Source: Actinomycetaceae bacterium (GTDB lineage: Bacteria > Actinomycetota > Actinomycetes > Actinomycetales > Actinomycetaceae). From it: a stretch of DNA of 51,202 bases. This document shows, piece after piece, positions 1 to 7,713 of the stretch (its first letter is position 1; each line of letters begins with the position of its first letter). Both the position numbers and the translations under genes were made by a program. Below the pieces are notes generated by a model. That model was not told where the DNA came from. It made no database searches and worked only from the letters and a program-made list of their open reading frames with translations. The stretch is taken from contig JAUNVG010000006.1 in NCBI GenBank assembly GCA_030537735.1, forward strand, positions 51,460-102,661, written 5' to 3'.

Positions 1-191
1 ACCCCGGCGGCGGCGGTCGCCACCCCGGCGGCGGCGGTGATTTCGTCAACTACCTGCTGGCAGCGTCCTTCGGTGCGTCCGGTGACGCAAACTTTAACTC
101 CCTCCTGCGCCAAAGCCAGGGCGCTCGCCCGCCCCAAGCCGGAGGTCGAAGCCGCTACGAAAGCCACTCTCCCAGCGATTTTAAGATCCAT
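1..191 (-). CDS. Short-chain dehydrogenase/reductase, N-terminal part (cut by window edge)
   Basis: The first 63 codons of a gene running off the left edge. The start is ATG at 191 with a strong ribosome site (AGGAGG) just upstream. The protein begins MDLKIAGRVAFVAASTSGLG, the first beta strand and glycine-rich dinucleotide loop (TSGLGRA) of a classical SDR Rossmann fold, followed by a second strand ending in VTGRTE, typical of NADP-preferring members. The family reduces or oxidises carbonyl or hydroxyl groups with NAD(P)H. The catalytic Tyr-x-x-x-Lys lies outside the window, so the substrate cannot be named. The gene reads away from ktrA with about 110 bases between them. Confidence 0.8.
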   Translation of the reverse strand, partial: MDLKIAGRVAFVAASTSGLGRASALALAQEGVKVCVTGRTEGRCQQVVDEITAAAGVATAAAG

Positions 192-300
192 GAAAGCCTC
201 CTTGCATCCACTTATTTAAGCGGTAACAGGGGCTGGCAACCACGGCGGCCAAGAACGACCTAGAAGCGTGTGGGTGTGGTTGCGGAAACTCGTTTCGACT

Positions 301-990
301 CTACTTCCGAAACGCCGCGTCCAGCTTCTGCGCCGAACCGGCCACCAGGACAGTTTGCCCCCTACGCACCACAGTATCAGCCACCGCCGACGTCCACGTC
401 CCGTCCTCTTCCCGAACCCCAATTATGGTAAGTCCCAAGCGAGAGCGAATCGCTAACTGCGACAGTGGCACTCCGGTGAGTTCCTCGGGAAGCACCGTGG
501 TCGCCATGGCGAAACCGTGCCCTAAGTCGAAGTAGTCAGAAAGGCGCCGGGTAAGCAGGTGAGCGGCCCGCACCCCCATGTCCTTTTCCGGGTGGAACAC
601 GTGTTTAATCCCCATCTGCGTGAGGATCTCCCCCTGCTGTTCAGTGGAGGCTTTCGCCCAAATATCTGGCCCGTCCAGTTTCAACAGGGCGGAGGTAACC
701 AAGATGGAGGCCGCCAGGTCATTGCCGATGGCAACTACCGCGTTGGGGAACTCATCGATTCCCAACTGGCGCAGGGTTTCCACGTCGGAAGCATCGGCGC
801 GCACCACGTGCGTGAGTTTGCCGTTCATGGACTGCACCATCGCCTCGTCCGTGTCCACCCCCAGCACGTCCACGCCCGATTCCATGAGTTCTTCGCCCAT
901 GGCGCGACCGAACCTGCCCAGGCCGATAATGACCACGCCCCCGTTGTAAGCGTTGACTTGGGGTTTCAAAGAAAAATTCAACCTAACCAA
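301..990 (-). CDS. ktrA: TrkA/KtrA-type potassium-uptake regulatory subunit (RCK domain)
   Basis: A cytosolic NAD(H)/nucleotide-binding gating subunit of a Trk/Ktr K+ channel, 229 aa. The N-terminal RCK domain (about residues 17-135) has the GLGRFG loop at about 23-28 and an acidic residue closing strand 2 (GVDTDE). An RCK_C domain fills about 150-225. The proposed TTG start overlaps the last 8 bases of ktrB and has an AAAGG ribosome site seven bases upstream, so the two subunits should be translationally coupled. The length is normal for single-RCK KtrA proteins, half that of E. coli TrkA. The start codon is the least certain point. Confidence 0.9.
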   Translation of the reverse strand: MVRLNFSLKPQVNAYNGGVVIIGLGRFGRAMGEELMESGVDVLGVDTDEAMVQSMNGKLTHVVRADASDVETLRQLGIDEFPNAVVAIGNDLAASILVTSALLKLDGPDIWAKASTEQQGEILTQMGIKHVFHPEKDMGVRAAHLLTRRLSDYFDLGHGFAMATTVLPEELTGVPLSQLAIRSRLGLTIIGVREEDGTWTSAVADTVVRRGQTVLVAGSAQKLDAAFRK

Positions 991-2407
991 TTAGAGGCCT
1001 TTCCTTCGGTAGATCGAAACGCCGCGCCTGCGGGTTAATCGCCAGGGCCGTGGCAATGGACATCGGCCCCACGCGACCAAAGAACATCAGCAGGGTGAGC
1101 ATTATTTGCGCCGTTAGCGGCAGTGTCGGAGTGATGCCGGTGGATAGACCCACCGTGCCTAGAGCGGAAGTGACTTCAAATAGGGAGCGATCCAGGTTGT
1201 GGTTGGTAAGCAGCATGAGGATCGCCGTGCACGCAACTACCAGGGTGAAGGCCAGCACCAGCACGGTGGTGGCTTCGCGGTTCACTGAACGCCCGATGCG
1301 CGATCCGAATAGGTGCACCGAGCGCCCCGCGCGCACCTCGGTGACGACCAGGAAGAACAGCACCAGGGCGGTGGTGATTTTCATTCCTCCGGCGGTGCCT
1401 GCCGGGCCGCCTCCGATGAACATGAGGATGTCGGTTACCAGCCACGTCACTTCCGACTGGGCGGCGATGTCCATGGCGTTGAATCCGGCGGTACGAGGTG
1501 AAACCGCGGTGAAGAAGGAAAGCAGCAGTTTCGCGGGGGCGGACATGGACGCCATGGTGGCGGTGTTGCGCCACTCCAGTAGCGCGATCGCTGCCCACCC
1601 GCCCATGATTAACATTCCGGTGCCAAACAGCACCAGGCGGGTGTTGAGGGAAAACTGGATGAAGGTTTTACCGCGTGAGCGCAGGGCGCGGCGGAACTCA
1701 ATCAGCACCGGGAACCCCAGGCCGCCAACGATGATGAGCAAACTTATCGGTAAAAGCACCAGCGGGTCGGAGGCGAACTTCATGAGGGAGTCGGAGTAGA
1801 CGGAGAACCCGGCGTTGTTGAAGGCTGAGACCGCCAGGAAGCCGGCGTGGCCGAGGGCGCGGTGCAGGGGTTCGCCGCGTAGCAGTAGGCTCACCAGGAT
1901 GGGGATGGCGAATACCGCTTGCAGCACCAGGGAGTATCCCACGATGCGGCGCACCACCCCGCTGATTTCGCGTGGGGACACCAGGCCGGTGGCGGAAGCC
2001 ACCACCAGGCGTTGGCGCAGGTTCAGGCGGTTAGCGATGAAGATCGCCATGATGGCGCCAAACGTCATGGTTCCGAGCCCGCCGATTTCCATTAGGATCA
2101 CCAGCACCACTTGGCCAAAGACTGACCAGTAGGTTTCGGTGTCCACCACGATTAACCCGGTCACGCAGGAGGCGGAGGTGGCGGTGAAGAACGCCGCGCT
2201 CAGGGGTGCGCCGTCCCCGATGGCGGGGCCGGCTACGCGCGCCACCGCTTCCTGCGGCCAGGGGGGTTGCCCGGTGCGCGATATTGGCAGCATGAGTAGG
2301 AAGGTTCCCACTGCAATCACGCTGGCTAGTGCCAGCGCGGAGGTGCGAGCCGGGCGGGTGTACACCCGCGGGTGGGGGCGGCGCTTACGCGCAGCGAAAA
2401 GCTGCAT
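983..2407 (-). CDS. ktrB: TrkH/KtrB-family potassium transporter membrane subunit
   Basis: The pore-forming subunit of a K+ uptake system in the cytoplasmic membrane, 474 aa. It has the four repeated M1-P-M2 units of the SKT superfamily. Pore-loop-like stretches include TATSASCVTG (about residue 75), AFNNAGFSV (about 195), TAGFNAMD (about 310) and TSALGTVGLS (about 420), each with the selectivity-filter glycine. The basic N-terminus (RKRRPHPR) fits a cytosolic start. It lies 8 bases downstream of lysS and overlaps ktrA, so the three genes probably form one transcript. KtrB is the likelier name than TrkH, given the single-RCK partner. Confidence 0.92.
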   Translation of the reverse strand: MQLFAARKRRPHPRVYTRPARTSALALASVIAVGTFLLMLPISRTGQPPWPQEAVARVAGPAIGDGAPLSAAFFTATSASCVTGLIVVDTETYWSVFGQVVLVILMEIGGLGTMTFGAIMAIFIANRLNLRQRLVVASATGLVSPREISGVVRRIVGYSLVLQAVFAIPILVSLLLRGEPLHRALGHAGFLAVSAFNNAGFSVYSDSLMKFASDPLVLLPISLLIIVGGLGFPVLIEFRRALRSRGKTFIQFSLNTRLVLFGTGMLIMGGWAAIALLEWRNTATMASMSAPAKLLLSFFTAVSPRTAGFNAMDIAAQSEVTWLVTDILMFIGGGPAGTAGGMKITTALVLFFLVVTEVRAGRSVHLFGSRIGRSVNREATTVLVLAFTLVVACTAILMLLTNHNLDRSLFEVTSALGTVGLSTGITPTLPLTAQIMLTLLMFFGRVGPMSIATALAINPQARRFDLPKERPLIG

Positions 2408-2415
2408 GGAAGTTA

Positions 2416-3960
2416 TTATCCCAGGCGTTTAACCAGAGGGAAAGTGATAGTTTCGCGAATCCCCTGCCCGGTTAGAGCCATGAGCAGGCGATCGAGTCCC
2501 ATTCCCATGCCGCCGGTGGGAGGCATGCCCTGTTCCATGGCTTCGAGGAAGTCCTCATCCAGTACCATCGCTTCGGGGTCGCCCTTGGCGGCGGCCAGGG
2601 CTTGGGATTGGAAACGTTCACGTTGGATGACGGGGTCCACTAGCTCGGAGTAGGCGGTTGCGAGTTCGAACCCGCGTACGTACAGGTCCCATTTCTCCAC
2701 TCGCCCCGGCAGGGTGCGGTGTGCTCGCACCAGTGGTGAGGTGTCCACGGGGAAGTCGCGCACGAAGGTGGGTTCCCACAGGTGGTCGCCGACGAGTTCT
2801 TCGAAGATTAACTCCACGATCTTCCCATCCAGCGCGTGGTCGGGAACTTCGATGTCGTGTTTGGCGGCTAACTGCAGTAGGCGCTCGCGCGAAGTGGAGG
2901 GGTCCACGTCCTCGCCCACCGCTTGCGAAACGGCTTCATACAAGCTGATGGAGGTCCACTCCCCCGACAGGTCGTAGCTGGACCCGTCGGCCAGGGTGAC
3001 GACTTCGGTGCCGAGGGCGTCGCGCGCCGCCTTCTGGATGAACTCGCGAGTACGTTGGGCCATGGAGTCGTAGGTGCCGTAGGCTTCGTAGGCTTCCAGC
3101 ATCGTGAACTCCGGTGAGTGGGAGGAGTCTGCGCCTTCGTTGCGGAAGTTGCGGTTGATTTCAAAAACCTTCTCGATGCCGCCAACTACCGCGCGTTTGA
3201 GGAACAGTTCCGGGGCGATGCGCAGGTACAGTTCGGTGTCGTAGGCGTTCATGTGGGTTTGGAACGGGCGGGCGGCGGCTCCGCCGTGGATGTTTTGCAG
3301 CATGGGGGTTTCGATTTCGATGAAACCCGCGTCGTCGAAGTATTCACGCAAAGAACGCACCACTTTGGCGCGTAGGCGCACCATGTCGCGCGCCGCTGGG
3401 CGCATTATCATGTCCAGGTGGCGGCGGCGGATGCGCGATTCTTCCGACAGCGTCATTTCTTCACCGGTTTCAGTGGTGAAGGTCTTAGGTAGGGGGCGCA
3501 GGGCTTTTCCGGCTAGCTGCCAGGCGGGAGTGGTTTCGCCGGCGGTGGCGAAGATCGACAGCTCACCGCGCTTGGAGCGCATGGGGTAGCCGCGCACGAA
3601 CAGGTGGTCGCCTAAGTCCACGTCAGCTTTGAAGTCCTTTAGGCTGTCGGCGCCGATGTCTTTGGCTGAGAGCATTACCTGCAGGCGGTTGCCTTCACCG
3701 TCTTGGATCACGGTGAAAACTAGTTTCCCGGAGCCGCGGATAAACATTACGCGCCCGACCAGGCCCACTGCTTCGGGGCCCTTTTCGTCGATCTGCAGGT
3801 ACTCGTACTGCTGGCGCACCTGCTTTATGGTGGAGGTGATGGGCAGTTCCACCGGGTAGGGTTCACGCCCGGCGTCCAAAAGACGCTGACGCTTTTCTTG
3901 ACGCACCCGGATCTGTTCGGGGGCTTGGAGGTTTTCATTCGCTGCTGTTTGAGATTCCAC
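2416..3960 (-). CDS. lysS: Lysyl-tRNA synthetase (class II)
   Basis: Charges tRNA-Lys with lysine in the cytosol. The 514-aa protein has an N-terminal OB-fold anticodon-binding domain (about residues 60-160) and a class II catalytic core (about 175-510). Motif 2 is visible as FEINRNFRNEG and motif 3 as GMGMGLDRLLM. RIRRRHLDM and the lysine-site stretch APELFLKR are also typical of LysRS. The length matches bacterial LysRS. It heads a transcript that continues into ktrB and ktrA. The pairing of a synthetase with a K+ channel looks like operon packing; no functional link is visible. Confidence 0.97.
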   Translation of the reverse strand: MESQTAANENLQAPEQIRVRQEKRQRLLDAGREPYPVELPITSTIKQVRQQYEYLQIDEKGPEAVGLVGRVMFIRGSGKLVFTVIQDGEGNRLQVMLSAKDIGADSLKDFKADVDLGDHLFVRGYPMRSKRGELSIFATAGETTPAWQLAGKALRPLPKTFTTETGEEMTLSEESRIRRRHLDMIMRPAARDMVRLRAKVVRSLREYFDDAGFIEIETPMLQNIHGGAAARPFQTHMNAYDTELYLRIAPELFLKRAVVGGIEKVFEINRNFRNEGADSSHSPEFTMLEAYEAYGTYDSMAQRTREFIQKAARDALGTEVVTLADGSSYDLSGEWTSISLYEAVSQAVGEDVDPSTSRERLLQLAAKHDIEVPDHALDGKIVELIFEELVGDHLWEPTFVRDFPVDTSPLVRAHRTLPGRVEKWDLYVRGFELATAYSELVDPVIQRERFQSQALAAAKGDPEAMVLDEDFLEAMEQGMPPTGGMGMGLDRLLMALTGQGIRETITFPLVKRLG

Positions 3961-4048
3961 GCCTCTATGGTAGCGAGGTTAGTGCCCTTGATGCATACCC
4001 CGAGCCTTTTACGTGGCGCGGCGCACCCTGCGCGGCGGGGTCTGAGCT

Positions 4049-4747
4049 TTAGAATCGCTCGCTATTGACCCTACCTAGAGCCTGCTCTACGTCGTGGGTA
4101 CGCAAGCACCACTGGCGCGGGTCAACCTGTTGCCAGCTACCGACCTCGGTCCCCGCCGCCAGATCCATGATCGCCAGCTGCCCCACCGCGTCGTCTCCGG
4201 TGTAGACCACCTGGTCGGCGTAGAGCAAATCATTGGTAAGTGTTTCCACCACGTCACTGTCGGAATCATCTTCCCAACTGGGCTGGTAGTCCAGGCGACA
4301 GGTATGCAACAGGTCGCGCACGGGTTCAACGTTGCCGTGGTTGATTAACAGCTCCAACGCCACTTGAGTATCTACCGCGGTAACGGCGCAAGCCAGGCGG
4401 TAGTTCTTCAAGCCGTGAATGGGGCTTTCAATGATTTCTTGCAGGTGGGCGCTAGCTAGGGTCAGTTCAATCCCACCTGGAAGCAGCAGCAGTACCGGGC
4501 CGTCTCCCGTGAGGCGTTCTAACAGGATCTGGGCTACTTCTATGGTGGCGCAGGTGAGGCAGTTCTTTTGCCGTTCCTCACCGTAAATGGTTTCCCCATC
4601 AGCATCGCAGACGTGTACCACCATTTGGCTGCTGTCTTCGTGTAGTTCAAGCGCAATGGTGGTTAGATTCGGGACCGCCTCACATGCCCACTGCAGGCAG
4701 TTACGTGAGATCAGGTCATGTGCACTGGCTGTAATAAGTGTTCGCAT
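4049..4747 (-). CDS. CobW-like protein lacking the P-loop, zinc-starvation locus
   Basis: A 232-aa protein without a confident family hit by eye, but its pattern follows COG0523 (CobW/ZigA) metallochaperones. A CLTC pair at about residues 63-66 sits where these GTPases have their GCxCC metal site. The stretch after it (LLLLPGGIEL) resembles their conserved strand, and YADQVVYTGDD resembles the C-terminal ADxVVLxK guanine-specificity region. There is no Walker A at the N-terminus (MRTLITASAHDLISRN), so GTP hydrolysis is doubtful. It is divergent from zinc-free rpmG/rpmJ across a Zur-type palindrome, which supports a role in zinc limitation. The assignment is inference. Confidence 0.6.
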   Translation of the reverse strand: MRTLITASAHDLISRNCLQWACEAVPNLTTIALELHEDSSQMVVHVCDADGETIYGEERQKNCLTCATIEVAQILLERLTGDGPVLLLLPGGIELTLASAHLQEIIESPIHGLKNYRLACAVTAVDTQVALELLINHGNVEPVRDLLHTCRLDYQPSWEDDSDSDVVETLTNDLLYADQVVYTGDDAVGQLAIMDLAAGTEVGSWQQVDPRQWCLRTHDVEQALGRVNSERF

Positions 4748-4805
4748 ATTTCCATTCTTGTCTATGGCGAACCGTTTTTGGAGTTATCCACAGGCCGCCC
4801 CCTAG

Positions 4806-4834
4806 TTGATAACCATTATCATTAGGTGTATTGT
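4806..4834 (+). promoter_or_regulatory. Promoter of rpmG-rpmJ with embedded Zur-type operator
   Basis: TTGATA (4806-4811) and TATTGT (4829-4834) are 17 bases apart and make a reasonable sigma-A promoter for rpmG. The perfect 6-3-6 palindrome TGATAACCATTATCA (4807-4821) covers the -35 and much of the spacer. It resembles actinobacterial Zur boxes (TGA-A/T-rich-TCA), and zinc-free ribosomal proteins are classic Zur targets. On the other strand TTATCA and GATAAC can serve as -35 and -10 for the divergent CobW-like gene, so one site could repress both. Confidence 0.75.
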
Positions 4835-4889
4835 GTGAAAACGCAAATCGCGACTACAGAACCTGTTGAAGAACGCAGAAAGGAAACTG

Positions 4890-5060
4890 ATGGCAAGTAA
4901 ACGAACTGACCTGCGGCCGGTCATTAAGATGGTCTCCACCGCCGGGACGGGATATACCTACGTAACCCGGAAGAACCGGCGCAACAGCCCCGATCGCATG
5001 GTGCTGCGAAAGTACGACCCGGTTGTGCGAAAACACGTGGAGTTCAAAGAAAGCCGGTAG
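4890..5060 (+). CDS. rpmG: 50S ribosomal protein L33, zinc-independent (C-minus) form
   Basis: A 56-aa ribosomal protein with the L33 core ([20 protein letters not shown]). The two CxxC zinc knuckles of the housekeeping form are absent and there is no cysteine at all. Such C-minus paralogues replace the zinc-containing L33 during zinc starvation and free ribosomal zinc. The start ATG at 4890 follows AGAAAGGAAA; an upstream in-frame ATG at 4866 lacks a better ribosome site and would add residues unusual for the family. It lies just downstream of the Zur-type promoter. Confidence 0.93.
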   Translation: MASKRTDLRPVIKMVSTAGTGYTYVTRKNRRNSPDRMVLRKYDPVVRKHVEFKESR

Positions 5061-5143
5061 GCAAGACAGACACCGGCGAGACAGCCGATAGGTAAGCCAA
5101 ACCCCGGCTGCAACGCCGGTAGCTAGGCAAAGGGAGGGAAACT

Positions 5144-5266
5144 ATGAAGGTACGTGCTTCTTTGCGAGCGCTAAAGCAAAAGGAAGGTTCCGTGGTGGTG
5201 CGCAGACGCGGGAAGACCTATGTCATCAACAAGCGCAACCCGCGATTTAAAGCTCGCCAGGGGTAA
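5144..5266 (+). CDS. rpmJ: 50S ribosomal protein L36, zinc-independent (C-minus) form
   Basis: A 40-aa protein starting at an ATG behind AGGGAGGG. It begins [11 protein letters not shown] and ends in [10 protein letters not shown], the L36 signature. The C-x2-C-x12-C-x4-H zinc site of the housekeeping L36 is missing, as in YkgO-type paralogues. It is 83 bases downstream of rpmG in the same direction with no terminator between, so both should be induced together when Zur releases the promoter at 4806-4834. Confidence 0.93.
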   Translation: MKVRASLRALKQKEGSVVVRRRGKTYVINKRNPRFKARQG

Positions 5267-5353
5267 AAGGGTTGCGCTGACAGCTCACCCCCAAGGCGGG
5301 AGGCCTTAAAACGCTGGTGCGATTGAAGCCCCGTACCCGCGAGTTAGATGACT

Positions 5354-5833
5354 TTAGATGCCGCTGGAGTGCAGCGTAGCGCTGCCTCCGGTGGCGTTTT
5401 CTAAACCGGGCGGAACCGCGCCGGGGTTGTCACCCCGATCTAGGATCCGGTTGTCCTTATCGACCAACACCACCGCAGGAGAGTGCTGGCGTGCCTGTTC
5501 ATCAGGCATCAGGCCGTAGCACATGATTATCACCACGTCACCGGCGTTAACCAGGTGGGCGGCCGCGCCGTTTAGCTGCACTATCCCCGAGCCGGGTTCA
5601 CCCGCAATCGTGTAGGTCGTGAGCCGCGCTCCGTTGTTGACGTTGACCACGTCGACTTGTTGGCTGGGTAAAATGTTGGCGGCCTCTAACAACAGCGCGT
5701 CCACGGTTATGGAACCCACGTAGTGTAAGTCTGCGCCGGTAACTGTGGCGCGGTGGATCTTGCCGGTCACCATGGTTCGCATCAGGCCGGGGATCGGTTT
5801 GGCGCTAGCGTCACTGCGGTTGGTGTTGGTCAC
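5354..5833 (-). CDS. panD: Aspartate 1-decarboxylase
   Basis: Makes beta-alanine from L-aspartate for pantothenate and CoA synthesis. The enzyme is a pyruvoyl-dependent proenzyme that cleaves itself between Gly and Ser; the site is visible in HYVGSITVD at about residues 39-47. Other PanD landmarks are [20 protein letters not shown] and [13 protein letters not shown] at 5833 overlaps the panC stop (GTGA), suggesting coupling. This gives an N-terminus about 17 residues longer than usual; the ATG at the start of [11 protein letters not shown] is the alternative. It is the last gene of the minus-strand operon. Confidence 0.95.
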   Translation of the reverse strand: MTNTNRSDASAKPIPGLMRTMVTGKIHRATVTGADLHYVGSITVDALLLEAANILPSQQVDVVNVNNGARLTTYTIAGEPGSGIVQLNGAAAHLVNAGDVVIIMCYGLMPDEQARQHSPAVVLVDKDNRILDRGDNPGAVPPGLENATGGSATLHSSGI

Positions 5834-6681
5834 TGCAGGTCCACCTCCGCGTTGTCAATCAACCGGGTGGAGCCGACCTTCGCCGCCACTGCCAGCACCG
5901 CGGCGCCGTGAGTAGCGGCGGTGAAATCCACCGGGTCCACTAAAGCCACGTAATCTAATTCCACCCCAGGTTGGGAATTAATCACCTGGCGCACAGAGCC
6001 AACCACTTGTTCGGCGCTGGCTCCCTCGGCTGCCAACTGCGCCCCGCTGCGCAAAGCACGCGACAGAACCAGGGCGCGACTGCGTTCGTCCGCGCTGAGG
6101 TAAGCATTGCGCGAAGACAGCGCCAGGCCGTCCTCGTCACGCACAATGTCAACCCCCACGATTTCAATGGGCATGTCCAGATCCCGCACCATTTGGCGGA
6201 TAATCGCCAGCTGCTGGGCGTCCTTGCGGCCGAACATTGCTACCTGCGGGGCAACCAGGTTGAAAACTTTATTGACCACCAGGCACACTCCAGCGAAATG
6301 CGTCGGGCGGGTGGCGCCTTCTAGGACTTTCGCGGTGGGACCGGGGTCGATGGTTACGCGAGCTGGGCCGTGGGGGTAGACTTCCTCAACTGCCGGGGCG
6401 TACACCAGGTCAGCTCCCACGGTCGCCAGTGCCGCCACGTCTGCTTCTAAGGTGCGCGGGTAGGCGTCGAAGTCCTCACCCGGAGCGAACTGCGTGGGAT
6501 TAACGAAAATCGTCACCACCACGTGGTCACCGTGTTGGTGGGCTTGTCGCACCAGTTCCAAGTGCCCGGCGTGTAAAGCCCCCATCGTCATCACCAGGGC
6601 TCGCCGCCCCGATAGTTTCGACAGCGCTGCCTGCAAATCGGTGCGCGTGTGCACTACCTGAGGTTGTTTCACAGCGTTCAA
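5830..6681 (-). CDS. panC: Pantothenate synthetase (pantoate--beta-alanine ligase)
   Basis: Joins pantoate and beta-alanine with ATP, giving pantothenate; panD next door supplies the beta-alanine. The HIGH-like motif is in [12 protein letters not shown], and [28 protein letters not shown] and LSSRNAYLS are PanC signatures. I chose TTG at 6681, preceded by AGGAAGG at ideal spacing, which gives 283 aa, the usual family length. GTG at 6771 would add about 30 residues and has no good ribosome site. Its 3' end overlaps panD by 4 bases. Confidence 0.95.
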   Translation of the reverse strand: MNAVKQPQVVHTRTDLQAALSKLSGRRALVMTMGALHAGHLELVRQAHQHGDHVVVTIFVNPTQFAPGEDFDAYPRTLEADVAALATVGADLVYAPAVEEVYPHGPARVTIDPGPTAKVLEGATRPTHFAGVCLVVNKVFNLVAPQVAMFGRKDAQQLAIIRQMVRDLDMPIEIVGVDIVRDEDGLALSSRNAYLSADERSRALVLSRALRSGAQLAAEGASAEQVVGSVRQVINSQPGVELDYVALVDPVDFTAATHGAAVLAVAAKVGSTRLIDNAEVDLQ

Positions 6682-6795
6682 CGTTTCGCCTTCCTGCAAA
6701 CTGCCACTGGTGTGAACGAGGGCGTGCCCCCAGTTGGGGGATTCCTTTCCTATTGTGCGTCGCCGCGCCACGTTCGCGCGACTTTGCGGGCGTTA

Positions 6796-7713
6796 TTATG
6801 GCGTATCCCGCAACGCCAGCAGTACCGCATCGCGCTGGCGGTCACTGAGGCGCCCTGCTTCCCACGCTAGTTCCGCGGTGGCTTCCGCTAGCGCCAAGTA
6901 GGTGTCCGCTGCCTGCCCTAAACCGTAGCCGGGGTCGGAGCCAAGGGGGCGTTGGTTTAGTTCTGCGCACGCTTGCAACTGAGTTAGGTGCGTTCGCAAA
7001 GTCCCCAGGTCCGCGCGCACCACCGGCCCGGTTAAGCTACCGGGGTCGGCCTCTAAGGCGTTTTCCATGGTGGCTTGCAGCAGCGGACGCAAATACGCCC
7101 CTGGGTCTTCTATCCCGGCGGCCGCCAGGGCAGCGCGCGCTTGAGTTAGCAAGGTGAACAGGTGGTTCGCCCCGTGGGTGAGGGCTGCGTGGTAAAGCTG
7201 ACGTTGGCTTTCCTCCACCGGAACCGGAGTGGCTTGCAGTTCGTACACCAGAGCCTGCGCGATCGGCATGGCGACGGCGCTTGCCGTTACCGCCACCGGG
7301 CAGTCCGCCAGGCGCTGTTGGTCCAAGCTGTAGCCGGTAAAAGTCATAGCCGGATGCAAGGCGATGGTCAGGGCCCCAACTTTCGCTGCCGGTTCCAATA
7401 CCGCCAGGCCGTGGGCGCCACTGGCGTGCAGCACTATCTGGCCGGGGCGAATGATGCCAAAGTCCGCCAAGGATTGCGTCACCGAACCGATAACGTCATC
7501 GGGAGTGGTGATAGCCAGCAGGTCCACTGCCGGCATCTGGTCTAAGGCCACCACCTGCGCGTGGGGTAGTTGGACCTCTAGGGAGTCCATTACTTGGGGG
7601 CGGGATGAGGACGTAACCGCCACCACCTGGTGCCCAACCTGCTGCCACCCGACAGCGAGGGAACGCCCCACCCTGCCCGGTCCAACAATGCCGATCTTTA
7701 GGCGTGCTTGCAT
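6796..7713 (-). CDS. Rossmann-like/DUF2520 domain protein (putative oxidoreductase)
   Basis: A 305-aa protein with an N-terminal NAD(P)-binding fold (IGIVGPGRVGRSLA, about residues 7-20) and a C-terminal helical DUF2520 domain (about 140-290) containing ALTHGANHLFTLL. The arrangement resembles F420/NADP- and 6-phosphogluconate-type dehydrogenases. DUF2520 proteins often sit directly upstream of panC in actinobacteria, as here. A ketopantoate-reductase-like role has been guessed for such genes, but nothing in this sequence proves it. Its start touches the stop of the PH-domain gene at 7713. Confidence 0.88.
   Translation of the reverse strand: MQARLKIGIVGPGRVGRSLAVGWQQVGHQVVAVTSSSRPQVMDSLEVQLPHAQVVALDQMPAVDLLAITTPDDVIGSVTQSLADFGIIRPGQIVLHASGAHGLAVLEPAAKVGALTIALHPAMTFTGYSLDQQRLADCPVAVTASAVAMPIAQALVYELQATPVPVEESQRQLYHAALTHGANHLFTLLTQARAALAAAGIEDPGAYLRPLLQATMENALEADPGSLTGPVVRADLGTLRTHLTQLQACAELNQRPLGSDPGYGLGQAADTYLALAEATAELAWEAGRLSDRQRDAVLLALRDTP

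Noticed and set aside
4784..4792. Perfect DnaA box TTATCCACA upstream of the CobW-like gene
   Set aside because: It is a lone 9-mer with no other boxes, AT-rich region or replication genes. It overlaps a plausible -10 (GATAAC) of the minus-strand gene, so chance is the better explanation.
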